Below, piece by piece: positions 32,534 to 40,716 of a stretch of 64,000 nucleotides of DNA. Positions within the stretch are counted from its first letter, which is position 1. Every line of letters starts with the position of its first letter. Source of the stretch: Cryptosporangium phraense (GTDB taxonomy: Bacteria > Actinomycetota > Actinomycetes > Mycobacteriales > Cryptosporangiaceae); contig NZ_VIRS01000006.1 in NCBI RefSeq assembly GCF_006912135.1, positions 186,001-250,000 on the forward strand, in the 5' to 3' direction. Below the pieces are notes generated by a model. It ran no database searches, was not told the origin of the DNA, and saw only the letters and a list, made by a program, of their open reading frames with translations. A program made the translations under genes and the position numbers.

Positions 32534-33550
32534 TCAGGCGGCCTTCTCGACCTCCAGGTCACGGGCCGCCCAGAGCAGGCGGACCCGCGCGATCTGGCCG
32601 TCGTCCTCCTCGAGCAGCCAGGTCGCCGACGGCGGGCAGTGGAACGGATCGTCCGCCGGGTTCAGGAAGTCGTGCTGCCAGATCGTGATGCCCTTCCCGG
32701 CGACGACACCGGCCAGCCGGTACCGGACCCCGTCGCGGTGATCGCTGTGCATCAGGCCGAACAAGCCGGGCAGGCCGTCGAGCAGCAGGTCGTTGGGCCA
32801 GACGAGGCGAGCGCGATCCGACCAGCGGTCCTGCACCGACGCCAGCGACGCCCCGCGCGGAATCGCCGAGAGGACGGCGGCCGCCTCCTCGGAGCGTTCC
32901 GCGGTCAACGCGGCGACGTCGGGATGCTTCGCCCCGGCGACCAGCGGGAGAAGGTCGGCCAGTTGCTTACGCGCCTCGTTCAGACGGCTGCGCACGGTGC
33001 CGACCGGGAGTCCGCACAGGGCGGCGATGTCGGCGTACGAGTTGGCGTCGGTGAACCAGCGCAGCAGGGCCACCGTCCGCACGGTCGGGCGGAGCTGGTC
33101 GAGGGCGGCCCAGAGCCAGTCGCGGGTGGCCGATCGTTCCAGGACCTGCGCGGGATCGTCCGCCTCGGCCGTGGCCTCGACCGAGCGCAGCCGATCCAGG
33201 GAGAGGCCCAGCGGGGTGGGTTGCCGCGAGCGCAGGATCATGCGGCAGTTGTTCCGGACGATCGCCTTCAGCCACGACCCCATCGCGCTGGGATCTCGCA
33301 CCTGTCCGATGCGCGTGAGCGCGGTGGCGATCGCGTCCTGGCAGGCGTCTTCCGCCTCGGGGGTGGACCCGAGTATGGCGACGGCGACGGCTCGCATGCC
33401 GGCGTAGTGCTCGTCGAAGAGCTGCCCGAGGCTCTCCTGATCTCCGTTCTGGGCGGCGCGAACCAGTTCTGAGCTGGACAACGTACTGACAACTGCCTTC
33501 CGGAAGAGTGGGGGGAGCAATTCTACCCCCCACTGTGGATCATCGATCAT
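32534..33550 (-). CDS. ECF sigma factor with NTF2/SnoaL-like C-terminal domain
   Basis: A 338-residue sigma factor. Region 2: LVRAAQNGDQESLGQLFDEH and EDACQDAIATALTRIGQV; region 4: LRPTVRTVALLRWFTDANSY, DIAALCGLPVGTVRSRLNEA. About 140 further residues form an alpha+beta domain (VRYRLAGVVAGKGITIWQHD) like the NTF2-type domains that control SigJ-class factors. The ATG at 33550 overlaps the nitroreductase stop by four bases, which supports this start and a two-gene operon. No anti-sigma factor seen. Confidence 0.85.
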   Translation of the reverse strand: MIDDPQWGVELLPPLFRKAVVSTLSSSELVRAAQNGDQESLGQLFDEHYAGMRAVAVAILGSTPEAEDACQDAIATALTRIGQVRDPSAMGSWLKAIVRNNCRMILRSRQPTPLGLSLDRLRSVEATAEADDPAQVLERSATRDWLWAALDQLRPTVRTVALLRWFTDANSYADIAALCGLPVGTVRSRLNEARKQLADLLPLVAGAKHPDVAALTAERSEEAAAVLSAIPRGASLASVQDRWSDRARLVWPNDLLLDGLPGLFGLMHSDHRDGVRYRLAGVVAGKGITIWQHDFLNPADDPFHCPPSATWLLEEDDGQIARVRLLWAARDLEVEKAA

Positions 33551-34197
33551 TTTCGGACGAGCACCTCGTCGAGGGATTTCCGTGGCAGATCCGGGACGAC
33601 ACAGTCATCGGCCGCGTAGCCCACCGAAACAATTGCGAAAGCCGTCTCCGATCGGGGCCGCTGGAGCAGGTCGGCGAGGAATTTCGCGGGTGGCGGCGCG
33701 TGCACGAGCAGGCCCACACCGGCCAGGTGCAGCGTCATCGCCAGCATGCCGACCGCGATGCCCACCGATTCGCCGCTGTAGTAGTTCTGGTGCTCGGCAC
33801 CGTGCTGCCCGACGCGGTGGCTCTGCCGGAACACGACGACGAGGTGCGAGGCCTCGGTGATGTGCGCCTTGACGAGCCGCAGTTCGTCCAGCCATTCGGA
33901 CGTGACGGCGCCGGTGTAGGAGTAGCGCTCCTCGGCCTCGGCGGCGTCGCGAATCAACCCGCGCAGCTGGGGATCGGCGACCACCACGAAAGTCCAGGGC
34001 TGCTGGTTCGCGCCGCTCGGCGCGGTCGCGGCGACTTCGATCGCGTTGCGCAGGAGCTCGTCGGGGACCGGTTCCGGCGAGAAATAGCGGACGCTGCGAC
34101 GTCTCCGCATCGCCTCCAGCAGACTCCGCGAGCGGTCGACCGCGTCGGCGGCCGGCAGGCGATCCGGCCGGTAGCGGAGTTGTTCTCGCGTCTCCAT
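33547..34197 (-). CDS. Nitroreductase-fold flavoprotein (iodotyrosine deiodinase/BluB-like branch)
   Basis: A 216-residue FMN enzyme. RRRRSVRYFSPEPVPDELL with the FMN-phosphate arginines and EVAATAPSGANQQPWTFVVV are the N-terminal signature of the deiodinase-like branch. The C-terminal half ends SVGYAADDCVVPDLPRK. I chose the ATG at 34197 because GGGAG lies eight bases upstream; the frame continues to 34287. It should carry out a flavin-dependent reduction; the electron acceptor is unknown. It is coupled to the downstream ECF sigma gene, so sigma activity may be tied to redox stress. Confidence 0.85.
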   Translation of the reverse strand: METREQLRYRPDRLPAADAVDRSRSLLEAMRRRRSVRYFSPEPVPDELLRNAIEVAATAPSGANQQPWTFVVVADPQLRGLIRDAAEAEERYSYTGAVTSEWLDELRLVKAHITEASHLVVVFRQSHRVGQHGAEHQNYYSGESVGIAVGMLAMTLHLAGVGLLVHAPPPAKFLADLLQRPRSETAFAIVSVGYAADDCVVPDLPRKSLDEVLVRK

Positions 34198-34357
34198 CGT
34201 CCGACTCCCGCCGTCTGGAATTCCGACTGTGGGAGGTACGACGATTTCCGGACGCCGAAGGTTCGCACTCGATCGGACGTCCCACAAGAGGGAATTGCCG
34301 CCGATTCTCTCGTCGCTCCACGCTGATCCGGCAATGTCGAGTCGGCAGGGAGACTGG

Positions 34358-35743
34358 ATGGAAACCGACTATTCCGCGGCTCTCGAGGTCGCGGTCCGGC
34401 ACGCTACCGAGTGGCTGGAGGGTCGTCGCGATCGTCGTATTCCGCCGCGGGCCGGCGTCGAAGAATTGATGAGGACGTTCGGCGGTGAGCTGTCCGCGCA
34501 GCCGGTGGCGGCCCGTCGGGTGCTGGATTTTCTCGGGCGGAACGCGCAACCCGGATTGATGGACATGCAGTCCGGACGCTTCTTCGGCTGGGTCGTCGGC
34601 GGAACGCTTCCGGTCGCGCTCGGCGCCGACTGGCTGACCAGTGCCTGGGATCAGAACACCACGCTGCGGTCGGCGACGCCGGCCACGGCTGCGCTGGAGG
34701 CGGTCGCGGCCCAGTGGTTGCTCGATCTGTTCGGGCTGCCTCGCGACGCCCACGCCGGATTCGTCACCGGGGCGACGATGGCCAACTTCACCGGCCTGGC
34801 CGCCGCTCGTCACCACGTCCTGGCCGAGCGCGGCTGGAACCTCTCCGAGCAGGGGCTGGCCGGGGCTCCTCCGGTCCGCGTCCTGGCCGGCGCCGAGCGT
34901 CACGACACGGTCGACCTCGCGCTTCGCTACCTCGGTCTGGGCCGGCCGACGCCGGTCGACGCGGACGCCCAGGGCCGGATCCGGATCGACGCGCTCTCCG
35001 AGGCGCTCGACGAGGCCGGTGACCGGCCGATCATCGTCTGCCTCCAGGCCGGGAACATGCACTCCGGCGCGTTCGATTCGTTCGCCGAGGCGATCGCGGT
35101 GGCCCACGCGCGCGGGGCGTGGGTGCACGTCGACGGCGCGTTCGGGCTGTGGGCGGCCGCGTCACCGCGGCTTCGGCACCTCGTCCGCGGTGTCGATGCG
35201 GCCGACTCCTGGGCCACGGACGCGCACAAGACGCTCAACGTGCCGTACGACTGCGGCGTCGCCATCGTCTCCCGGCGCTCGGCGATGCAGTCGGCCATGG
35301 GCATGAACTCCAGCTACCTGATCGACCCGGCCCGCGACGACGAGCCCCTCGACCCGTTGGCGGCGGTACCGGAGCTCTCCCGGCGGGCCCGCGGTGTCCC
35401 GGTCTGGGCCGCGCTCCGCGCGCTGGGCCGAGACGGCGTCGCCGCCCAGGTCGACGGCCTGGCCGGGCACGCGCGTGCGCTGGCCCGCGGTATCGCCTCG
35501 CTGCCCGGTGCCGAGATTCTCAACGACGTCGTGTTCACGCAGGTCAGCGCCGCGTTCGAGGACGACGCCCGGACCGCCGCGGTGACCGAGGCGCTGCTCG
35601 CCGCCGGCACTACCTGGATGTCGGGGTCGCGGTGGCACGACCGGACCGTCGTCCGGGTGTCGGTGAGCAACTGGTCGACCGACGACGGCGACGTCGCCGC
35701 CTCGCTCGACGCGATGCGCCTGGCGCTCGAGGCCACCGGCTGA
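34358..35743 (+). CDS. PLP-dependent aromatic-L-amino-acid decarboxylase family protein
   Basis: A 461-residue group II decarboxylase homologue. The PLP-binding lysine is Lys291 in DAHKTLNVPYDCG. HVDGAFGLWAAAS carries the Asp pairing with the pyridine nitrogen, and FVTGATMANFTGLAAARH is the cofactor phosphate loop. ATG 34358 has AGGGAG six bases upstream; an upstream ATG at 34334 is possible. It should decarboxylate (or oxidatively deaminate) an aromatic or acidic amino acid; this branch also includes tyrosine and indole-pyruvate-forming enzymes. It is divergent from the nitroreductase-sigma operon. Confidence 0.87.
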   Translation: METDYSAALEVAVRHATEWLEGRRDRRIPPRAGVEELMRTFGGELSAQPVAARRVLDFLGRNAQPGLMDMQSGRFFGWVVGGTLPVALGADWLTSAWDQNTTLRSATPATAALEAVAAQWLLDLFGLPRDAHAGFVTGATMANFTGLAAARHHVLAERGWNLSEQGLAGAPPVRVLAGAERHDTVDLALRYLGLGRPTPVDADAQGRIRIDALSEALDEAGDRPIIVCLQAGNMHSGAFDSFAEAIAVAHARGAWVHVDGAFGLWAAASPRLRHLVRGVDAADSWATDAHKTLNVPYDCGVAIVSRRSAMQSAMGMNSSYLIDPARDDEPLDPLAAVPELSRRARGVPVWAALRALGRDGVAAQVDGLAGHARALARGIASLPGAEILNDVVFTQVSAAFEDDARTAAVTEALLAAGTTWMSGSRWHDRTVVRVSVSNWSTDDGDVAASLDAMRLALEATG

Positions 35744-35793
35744 CGTCCGGCGCGGCCGGGGGGATCCAGCCGGGTGACGGAGGTCGAACCGGA

Positions 35794-37197
35794 TCATCCG
35801 TGGGCCGACGCTTCCAGAGCTTCGCTCGGCGCCGCAGCGGGCCGCCGGAGCAGGGCCAGCACCAGAATTCCCCCGGCCAGCGCCGTTCCGGCCGCGACCA
35901 CCAGCGTCGCGTTCAGCCCGTCGGCGAACCCGGCCGGCGAGCCGTGACCGTCGGCGATCCGGTCGGTGAACACGGTCCCGAAGACCGCGACGCCGAACGC
36001 GATCCCGAGCTGGCGGAACGTGTTGAGGGCCCCACCGGCCATCCCGCTGCGCTCGCGCGGGACCTCGGCCAGCAATGCCGAGGCGTTCGTGGGCAGCACG
36101 ACGCCGACGCCGACGCCGGCCACGATCAGTCCGGGGATCAGGACCGCGCCGGTGCTGTCCGGGTCGATCCCGGCCTGCAGCAGGTCACCGGCGGCGATCA
36201 GGAGCAGCCCGAGGCCGACGGTCCAGCGCGGGGCGATGCGCTGCAGCAACCGACCGGCCGACGCGCCGACGACCAGGGCGGCGGCGGCCATCGGCAGGGC
36301 GCCGTACAGGCCGGCGTCGACCGGGCCGTTGCCGAGCACCTGCTGCAGCCAGACCGTGGTGAACGGCAGGTAGCCGAACGCGGCGGCCTGAGCCAGGAAC
36401 GCGGCGACGATCAGCACCGCGAACGGCGCGCGGCGGAACAGCGTCAGATCGAGCATCGGGTGGTCCGAACGGACCTCGACGACGAAGAACAGGATCAGCC
36501 CCACCACTCCGGCGGCGAACGCCGCCAGGGTGAGCCCGTCGGTCCAGCTGACGTCGCCGGCGCGGATCAGGCCGTAGGTCACGGCGGCGGCCGCGAGCGT
36601 GAACGTGACCGTGCCGGGCAGGTCGAAGCGACCTCCGCCCGGCGCCCGGGACTCACTCACCCCGCGGACCGTGAACCAGACCGCGATCAGGCAGATCGGC
36701 AGGTTGACCAGGAACACCCAGCGCCAGCCGAGGTGCTCGGTCAGCAGACCGCCGGCGAGTGGTCCGGCCGCCGCGGCGGCGCCGTTGACCGCGCCCCAGA
36801 TGCCGAAGGCGACGCCCCGGTCGCGGCCGTGGTAGGTGAAGTTGAGCAGGGCGGCGGTGCACGCGAACATGGCCGCGCCGCCGAGGCCCTGGAGGATCCG
36901 GGCCGCGATCAGGGCCTCCGCGTTCGGGGCGACCGCGCAGAGCAGCGAGGAGACCGCGAAGATCCCGATGCCGATCAGATACGTGCGGCGACGGCCGAAC
37001 CGGTCGGCCAGCGAGCCGGCGCCGAGCACCAGGGCGGCCAGCGACAGGGCGTATCCGTCGAGGACCCACTGGAGGTCGGCGTAGTCCGCCCCGAAGTCGT
37101 CGGCGATCGCCGGCAGAGCGACGACGACGATGAGGACGTCGACCAGTAGGAGGAACGTGCCGAGACAGACAGCGATCAGGGGCGACCATTTGCGCAT
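35794..37197 (-). CDS. MFS transporter, DHA2 (14-helix) type
   Basis: A 467-residue 14-helix exporter. The first helix has LFLLVDVLIVVVALPAIADD (motif D1-like), motif A is GSLADRFGRRRTYLIG, and WGAVNGAAAAAGPLAGGLLT is the motif C segment of drug-proton antiporters. It is divergent from the Lrp/AsnC gene with an 85-base gap, so the regulator probably controls it. Substrate unknown; an amino-acid-derived product is possible given the neighbouring decarboxylase. Confidence 0.87.
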   Translation of the reverse strand: MRKWSPLIAVCLGTFLLLVDVLIVVVALPAIADDFGADYADLQWVLDGYALSLAALVLGAGSLADRFGRRRTYLIGIGIFAVSSLLCAVAPNAEALIAARILQGLGGAAMFACTAALLNFTYHGRDRGVAFGIWGAVNGAAAAAGPLAGGLLTEHLGWRWVFLVNLPICLIAVWFTVRGVSESRAPGGGRFDLPGTVTFTLAAAAVTYGLIRAGDVSWTDGLTLAAFAAGVVGLILFFVVEVRSDHPMLDLTLFRRAPFAVLIVAAFLAQAAAFGYLPFTTVWLQQVLGNGPVDAGLYGALPMAAAALVVGASAGRLLQRIAPRWTVGLGLLLIAAGDLLQAGIDPDSTGAVLIPGLIVAGVGVGVVLPTNASALLAEVPRERSGMAGGALNTFRQLGIAFGVAVFGTVFTDRIADGHGSPAGFADGLNATLVVAAGTALAGGILVLALLRRPAAAPSEALEASAHG

Positions 37198-37282
37198 GCG
37201 CTGCAGGATGTCGGCTTCAGCCGTCTTTTTCGGAGCCAGGAGAACAGATCCTGCGGATCTCGACTTTCCCTAGGCTGATCCT

Positions 37283-38239
37283 GTGGAAATCGACGAGCTC
37301 GACCGGCAGTTGACGCACGCGCTGCGGATCAACGGCCGGGCCGGGTACCGGGAGATCGGCGCTGTGCTCGGGGTCTCCGACCAGACGGTCGCCCGGCGGT
37401 ACCGCCGGCTGCGCGCCGAGGCCCGGCTGCGGGTGATCGGCCTGCCCAACCCGATCGAGCTGGGGTACGAGAGCTGGTTGATCCGCGTGCGCACCGCCCC
37501 GGACTCGGCGTTGCCGATCGCGGACGCGCTGGCCCGCCGCCCGGACACCGGCTGGGTGTCGATCACCTCGGGCGGCACCGAGATCGGCTGCGTCGTCCGG
37601 GTGCCGGCCGCGGTCGACCGGGAGACGCTGCTGCTGCAGAAGCTGCCCCGGACCCCGCGGGTGACGTCGGTCAGCGCGTACTGCGTCGTGCACCAGTTCG
37701 TCGGTGGGGCGGTCGGTCCGGACCTGCACGACGACGCGCTGACCGCCGAGCAGATCGCCGCGCTGAGCCGAGCCCGCGGCGCGGGTCGGACGGCGGCACG
37801 CCTCACCGCGGCGGACGCGCCACTGCTGGAGGCGCTCGCCCGGGACGGGCGGCTCAGCTATGCGGAGCTGGCCGCCGCGACCGGCTGGCCGGAGTCGACC
37901 GTCCGCCTCCGGGTGCTGGAGCTGTTCGACTCCGGGTCGCTCTACAGCGACGTGGAGATCGATCCGGAGCCGTACGGCTTCCGGGCCGCGGTCCTGCTCT
38001 GGCTGACGGTCAGCCCGTCCCGATTGGCGGCGGTCGGTGCGGCCCTGCGTGGGCACGAGGAGATCGTGTTCGCGGCGGCCACCACCGGTCCGACAAACCT
38101 GCAGGCCCTGGCGATCTGCCGGGACATGCCGACGTTCTACCGGTACCTGACCGAGGAACTGGGCGCGCTGGAGGGCGTGGAGCGGATCGAGTCCGAGCCG
38201 CTGCTACGCAACATCAAGCAACTCGGCACCGTCCTATGA
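37283..38239 (+). CDS. Lrp/AsnC-type regulator with two tandem AsnC modules
   Basis: A 318-residue protein from GTG 37283, twice the usual Lrp length. Module 1: LDRQLTHALRINGRAGYREI with the VSDQTVARRYRRLRAE helix-turn-helix. Module 2: APLLEALARDGRLSYAELAA with WPESTVRLRVLELFDSG, followed by a ligand domain ending RIESEPLLRNIKQLG. Tandem AsnC regulators are common in actinomycetes and often control a divergent transporter. The C-terminus looks complete. The next gene begins five bases after its stop. Confidence 0.87.
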   Translation: MEIDELDRQLTHALRINGRAGYREIGAVLGVSDQTVARRYRRLRAEARLRVIGLPNPIELGYESWLIRVRTAPDSALPIADALARRPDTGWVSITSGGTEIGCVVRVPAAVDRETLLLQKLPRTPRVTSVSAYCVVHQFVGGAVGPDLHDDALTAEQIAALSRARGAGRTAARLTAADAPLLEALARDGRLSYAELAAATGWPESTVRLRVLELFDSGSLYSDVEIDPEPYGFRAAVLLWLTVSPSRLAAVGAALRGHEEIVFAAATTGPTNLQALAICRDMPTFYRYLTEELGALEGVERIESEPLLRNIKQLGTVL

Positions 38240-38243
38240 GACA

Positions 38244-38927
38244 GTGGACATCGCCTGCGGCACCGGCGAGCCGGGCCTGACGCTGCTCGGCCGCTACCCG
38301 GGGCTGCAGCTGATCGGCATCGACGCTTCCGAGGCGACGGTCGCGATCGCGGCCCGCAAGGCGAGCGGGACCGGCGCACGGTACGACGTCATGAGCAGCG
38401 ACCGGCTCGAGCTCGCCGACGAGAGCGTCGACGCCGTCGTGTCCCGATTCGGGCTGCTGTCCTTCGCGCCGGACCCGCGCGCCGAGGCCCGGGAAGTGGC
38501 TCGCGTGCTGCGGCCCGGCGGGGCCTTCAGCATCGCCACCTGGGACGCGGGCAGCAAGAACATCATCACGTACGCGCTCACGGTGAGCCTGCGCCCTTGG
38601 CTCGGCCCTCCCGTCCTCGCCGCGGTCGAGCGGTCGGAACACTTCGCCATGCCGGGCCGGCGGGAGCGGTGGCTGACCGAGGCCGGCCTGGCCGTGGCCG
38701 GCAGCGAGCTGTTCACCTGGTCGGTCGAGTTCGCCGGTGAGGAGGACCTGTGGGAGTTCGCCAATGATCCGGTCTTCCTCGGCACGGTCACCGGCGGACT
38801 CGATTCGGACCGGTTGGCCGAGGTCCGGCGGGGGCTGCTGGAGTTGCTCGCCGACTACCGGTCCGACGACGGCTCGTACGCCCTGCCCTACGCCTGCCGG
38901 GTGCTTTCAGGAGCTCGGCCGGCGTGA
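38244..38927 (+). CDS. Class I SAM-dependent methyltransferase, 5'-truncated
   Basis: A 227-residue reading frame from GTG 38244 that begins directly at motif I (DIACGTGEPGL), the SAM-binding loop. Motif II (GIDASEATVA), DAVVSRFGLLSFAPDP and VLRPGGAFSIATWD follow. Normal relatives have about 40 residues of helices before motif I, and these are missing. Reading back in frame gives only an out-of-frame shadow of the AsnC gene. The gene is therefore probably a remnant joined to the AsnC gene end by deletion, though the remaining part is uninterrupted. Function doubtful. Confidence 0.7.
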   Translation: MDIACGTGEPGLTLLGRYPGLQLIGIDASEATVAIAARKASGTGARYDVMSSDRLELADESVDAVVSRFGLLSFAPDPRAEAREVARVLRPGGAFSIATWDAGSKNIITYALTVSLRPWLGPPVLAAVERSEHFAMPGRRERWLTEAGLAVAGSELFTWSVEFAGEEDLWEFANDPVFLGTVTGGLDSDRLAEVRRGLLELLADYRSDDGSYALPYACRVLSGARPA

Positions 38928-39085
38928 CGCAGCGCCCGGGCCCTCGCCGCGGCCGCCAGGGCCTGCTCGCGGGCCAGCGCGGCCTGTCGGTGGTGCTTCG
39001 TCGCCCACGCTGACTCGGCGCGGGCTCGGGAGAGCGCGGTGGCTGCCCGCTCGGCCAACTCGTCGGCCCGTTCCGCTCCCCGCAT
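38888..39085 (-). CDS. Possible small Ala/Arg-rich helical protein
   Basis: A 65-codon frame of Ala, Arg and Glu with regular heptads (LAERAATALSRARAESAW, ALAREQALAAAARARAL), which could form a single coiled coil. It fills part of an otherwise empty 275-base gap and overlaps the methyltransferase end. No family recognised, no clear ribosome site. High GC alone could produce such a frame. Confidence 0.25.
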   Translation of the reverse strand: MRGAERADELAERAATALSRARAESAWATKHHRQAALAREQALAAAARARALRHAGRAPESTRQA

Positions 39086-39208
39086 CCCTCGATCAGGCCC
39101 GACGGCCGGGTCCCGATCAACAGAACCGGCACGATTGATTGCGCTCACGGGACAGTGCTCGCGTACCGTGGCTAGAACGCCGGGCAGTCGGTCCATCGAC
39201 GTGTGCGG

Positions 39209-40026
39209 ATGGAGTTGGTCGACGACATGGCGCAGGAAGCTGAATCCGTTCACGCGGTCCACCGGTTCCAGGTCTCGACGCAGCAGGAGTCGCAGACCGA
39301 GGAGTTCATCCGGCAGATGTTCGTCGGGAACCGGTTGCGGTTCCTGAGTGCGCCGGCCGGCGCGAGCTTCAGCGCCGACGTCGCTCAGGCCGGAGAGCTC
39401 GCGGTGAGCCGGATGCGGTCGAGCGTCGACTATTCGGCCCGCACCGATCCGTTCGATCACTTCCTGTTCTTCAGCATGGGCCACGGCCGGCTGAAGATGC
39501 GGAACGGCCGCCAGGAGTCGCTGGTGGCGTCCGGTGACGTCTCGTTCTACCCGTTGGACGTGCCCCTGGAGATGGACATGTTGGACATCGGGGCGCTGGT
39601 GGTGTCGAGGAACTGATCCGGACGGCGGCGATCGCCGCCGTGCACACGTTCCCCAACACGGCCATGAACGTGACCTACCAGGCCGGCGCCGGGTGGGCCG
39701 GACCGGCCGTGGTCCGGCGGGCCTGCGCCTACCTGCAGGAGCACGCGGAGCAGCCGATCTCCCTGGAGCAGCTGGCCGAGGCGGTGGGCACGAGCGCCCG
39801 CACCCTGCAGTCGACGTTCCGGCGCTACCTGCAGGTCACGCCGATGGGATACCTGCGGCGCGTCCGGCTGGAACGGGCCGCCGACGAACTACGGGCGGCC
39901 GACCCGGCCAGCGGCATCACGGTGGCGGCGGTGGGCCGGCGGTGGGGCTGGGCGAGCGCCAGGCAGTTCACCGCCGCGTTCCGGCGCCAGATCGGCGAGC
40001 TCCCCAGTCACACCTTGCGCTGGTAG
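39209..40026 (+). pseudogene. AraC-family regulator broken by internal deletion and frameshift
   Basis: The first frame (to a TGA at 39614-39616) encodes an AraC_binding_2-type sensor half (FVGNRLRFLSAPAGASF, FDHFLFFSMGHGRLKMRNG). Another frame, open through VEELIRTAAIAAVHTFPNTA from about 39604, encodes the linker and the AraC helix-turn-helix (ISLEQLAEAVGTSARTLQST, AVGRRWGWASARQFTAAFRR). Intact relatives have about 65 more residues between the two parts, and the reading frame changes at the junction near 39605. The gene is thus not functional as one protein. The C-terminal part could be translated from GTG 39640. It overlaps the TetR gene end by 19 bases. Confidence 0.75.
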
Positions 40027-40607
40027 GACGCGCTCCGGGTACGGACCAGGCCCTCGATCCCGCGCACGAACGTCTCGGCCACCAGCGTCGGGTCGAAGAG
40101 GCAGCCGGAGGCCATCGCGCCGTCCCGGAGCATGACGAAGTGCCGGGCGGCCGGCTCGGCGGTCTCCGGGTCGACGTCGGCCATCAGCCCGGTGAGCGTG
40201 TCCAGGAACCACTGCCGGTGGGCGATGATCTCCTGGTGGACGGGGTCGTCGTCGTCGGGGTACTCGGCGGCCGCGTTCAGGAACGCGCAGCCGCGGAAGC
40301 CCGGTGACTGGATCCCCTGGGCGATTCCGTGGGCGATGGCCAGGAGCGCGTCGACCGGTGCCGGGTTGGCCGCGATGGCCGCGTCCGTCGCGCTGCGGTC
40401 CATCTCGTGGACCTCGCGCAGGTACGTGAGCACGAGGTCCTTCTTGCCCGGGAAGTGCCGGTAGAAGGTGGCCCGGGTGATGGCCGCCTCGGCGATGATC
40501 CGGTCTACGCCGACCGAGTGGATGCCCTCGGCGTAGAAGATCCGCGTCGCGGTGCTCAGCAGCCGTCGACGCGCCTCGGAGGGCCGAACCCCGGTCTCGG
40601 ACGTCAT
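40008..40607 (-). CDS. TetR/AcrR-family repressor
   Basis: A 199-residue repressor. The helix-turn-helix is LLSTATRIFYAEGIHSVGVD with IAEAAITRATFYRHFPGKKD, and the rest is an all-helical ligand domain (GCAFLNAAAEYPDDDDPVH). Divergent from the flavoprotein disulfide reductase with two AGAAC-N4-GTTCT-type operators between, so it very likely represses that gene and itself. The same operator pair near 11.15 kb suggests that the HdeD-like gene is a second target. Confidence 0.88.
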   Translation of the reverse strand: MTSETGVRPSEARRRLLSTATRIFYAEGIHSVGVDRIIAEAAITRATFYRHFPGKKDLVLTYLREVHEMDRSATDAAIAANPAPVDALLAIAHGIAQGIQSPGFRGCAFLNAAAEYPDDDDPVHQEIIAHRQWFLDTLTGLMADVDPETAEPAARHFVMLRDGAMASGCLFDPTLVAETFVRGIEGLVRTRSASYQRKV

Positions 40608-40625
40608 CCGATCATCGTAACGGGT

Positions 40626-40699
40626 AGAACGTTCGGTCTCTAGGCCTTGTGCTGGCGCTAGCCCCTCGCTTACTGTCGGTTGGACAGAACGTTCGTTCT
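40626..40699. promoter_or_regulatory. Pair of TetR-type operators (AGAACGTTCGTTCT)
   Basis: AGAACGTTCGGTCT at 40626-40639 and AGAACGTTCGTTCT at 40686-40699 flank the promoter region between the divergent TetR and flavoprotein genes. The second site ends 17 bases before the flavoprotein ATG. Both words recur, with one change each, at 11143 and 11194. Confidence 0.75.
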
Positions 40700-40716
40700 A
40701 CCTTCGGAAGGTTGTC

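Noticed and set aside
35119-37149. A 676-codon plus-strand frame
   Set aside because: Arg/Gln/Glu/Asp-rich shadow that runs across the decarboxylase and, antisense, across the MFS gene. Composition is what the third codon position of GC-rich genes gives on the other frame.
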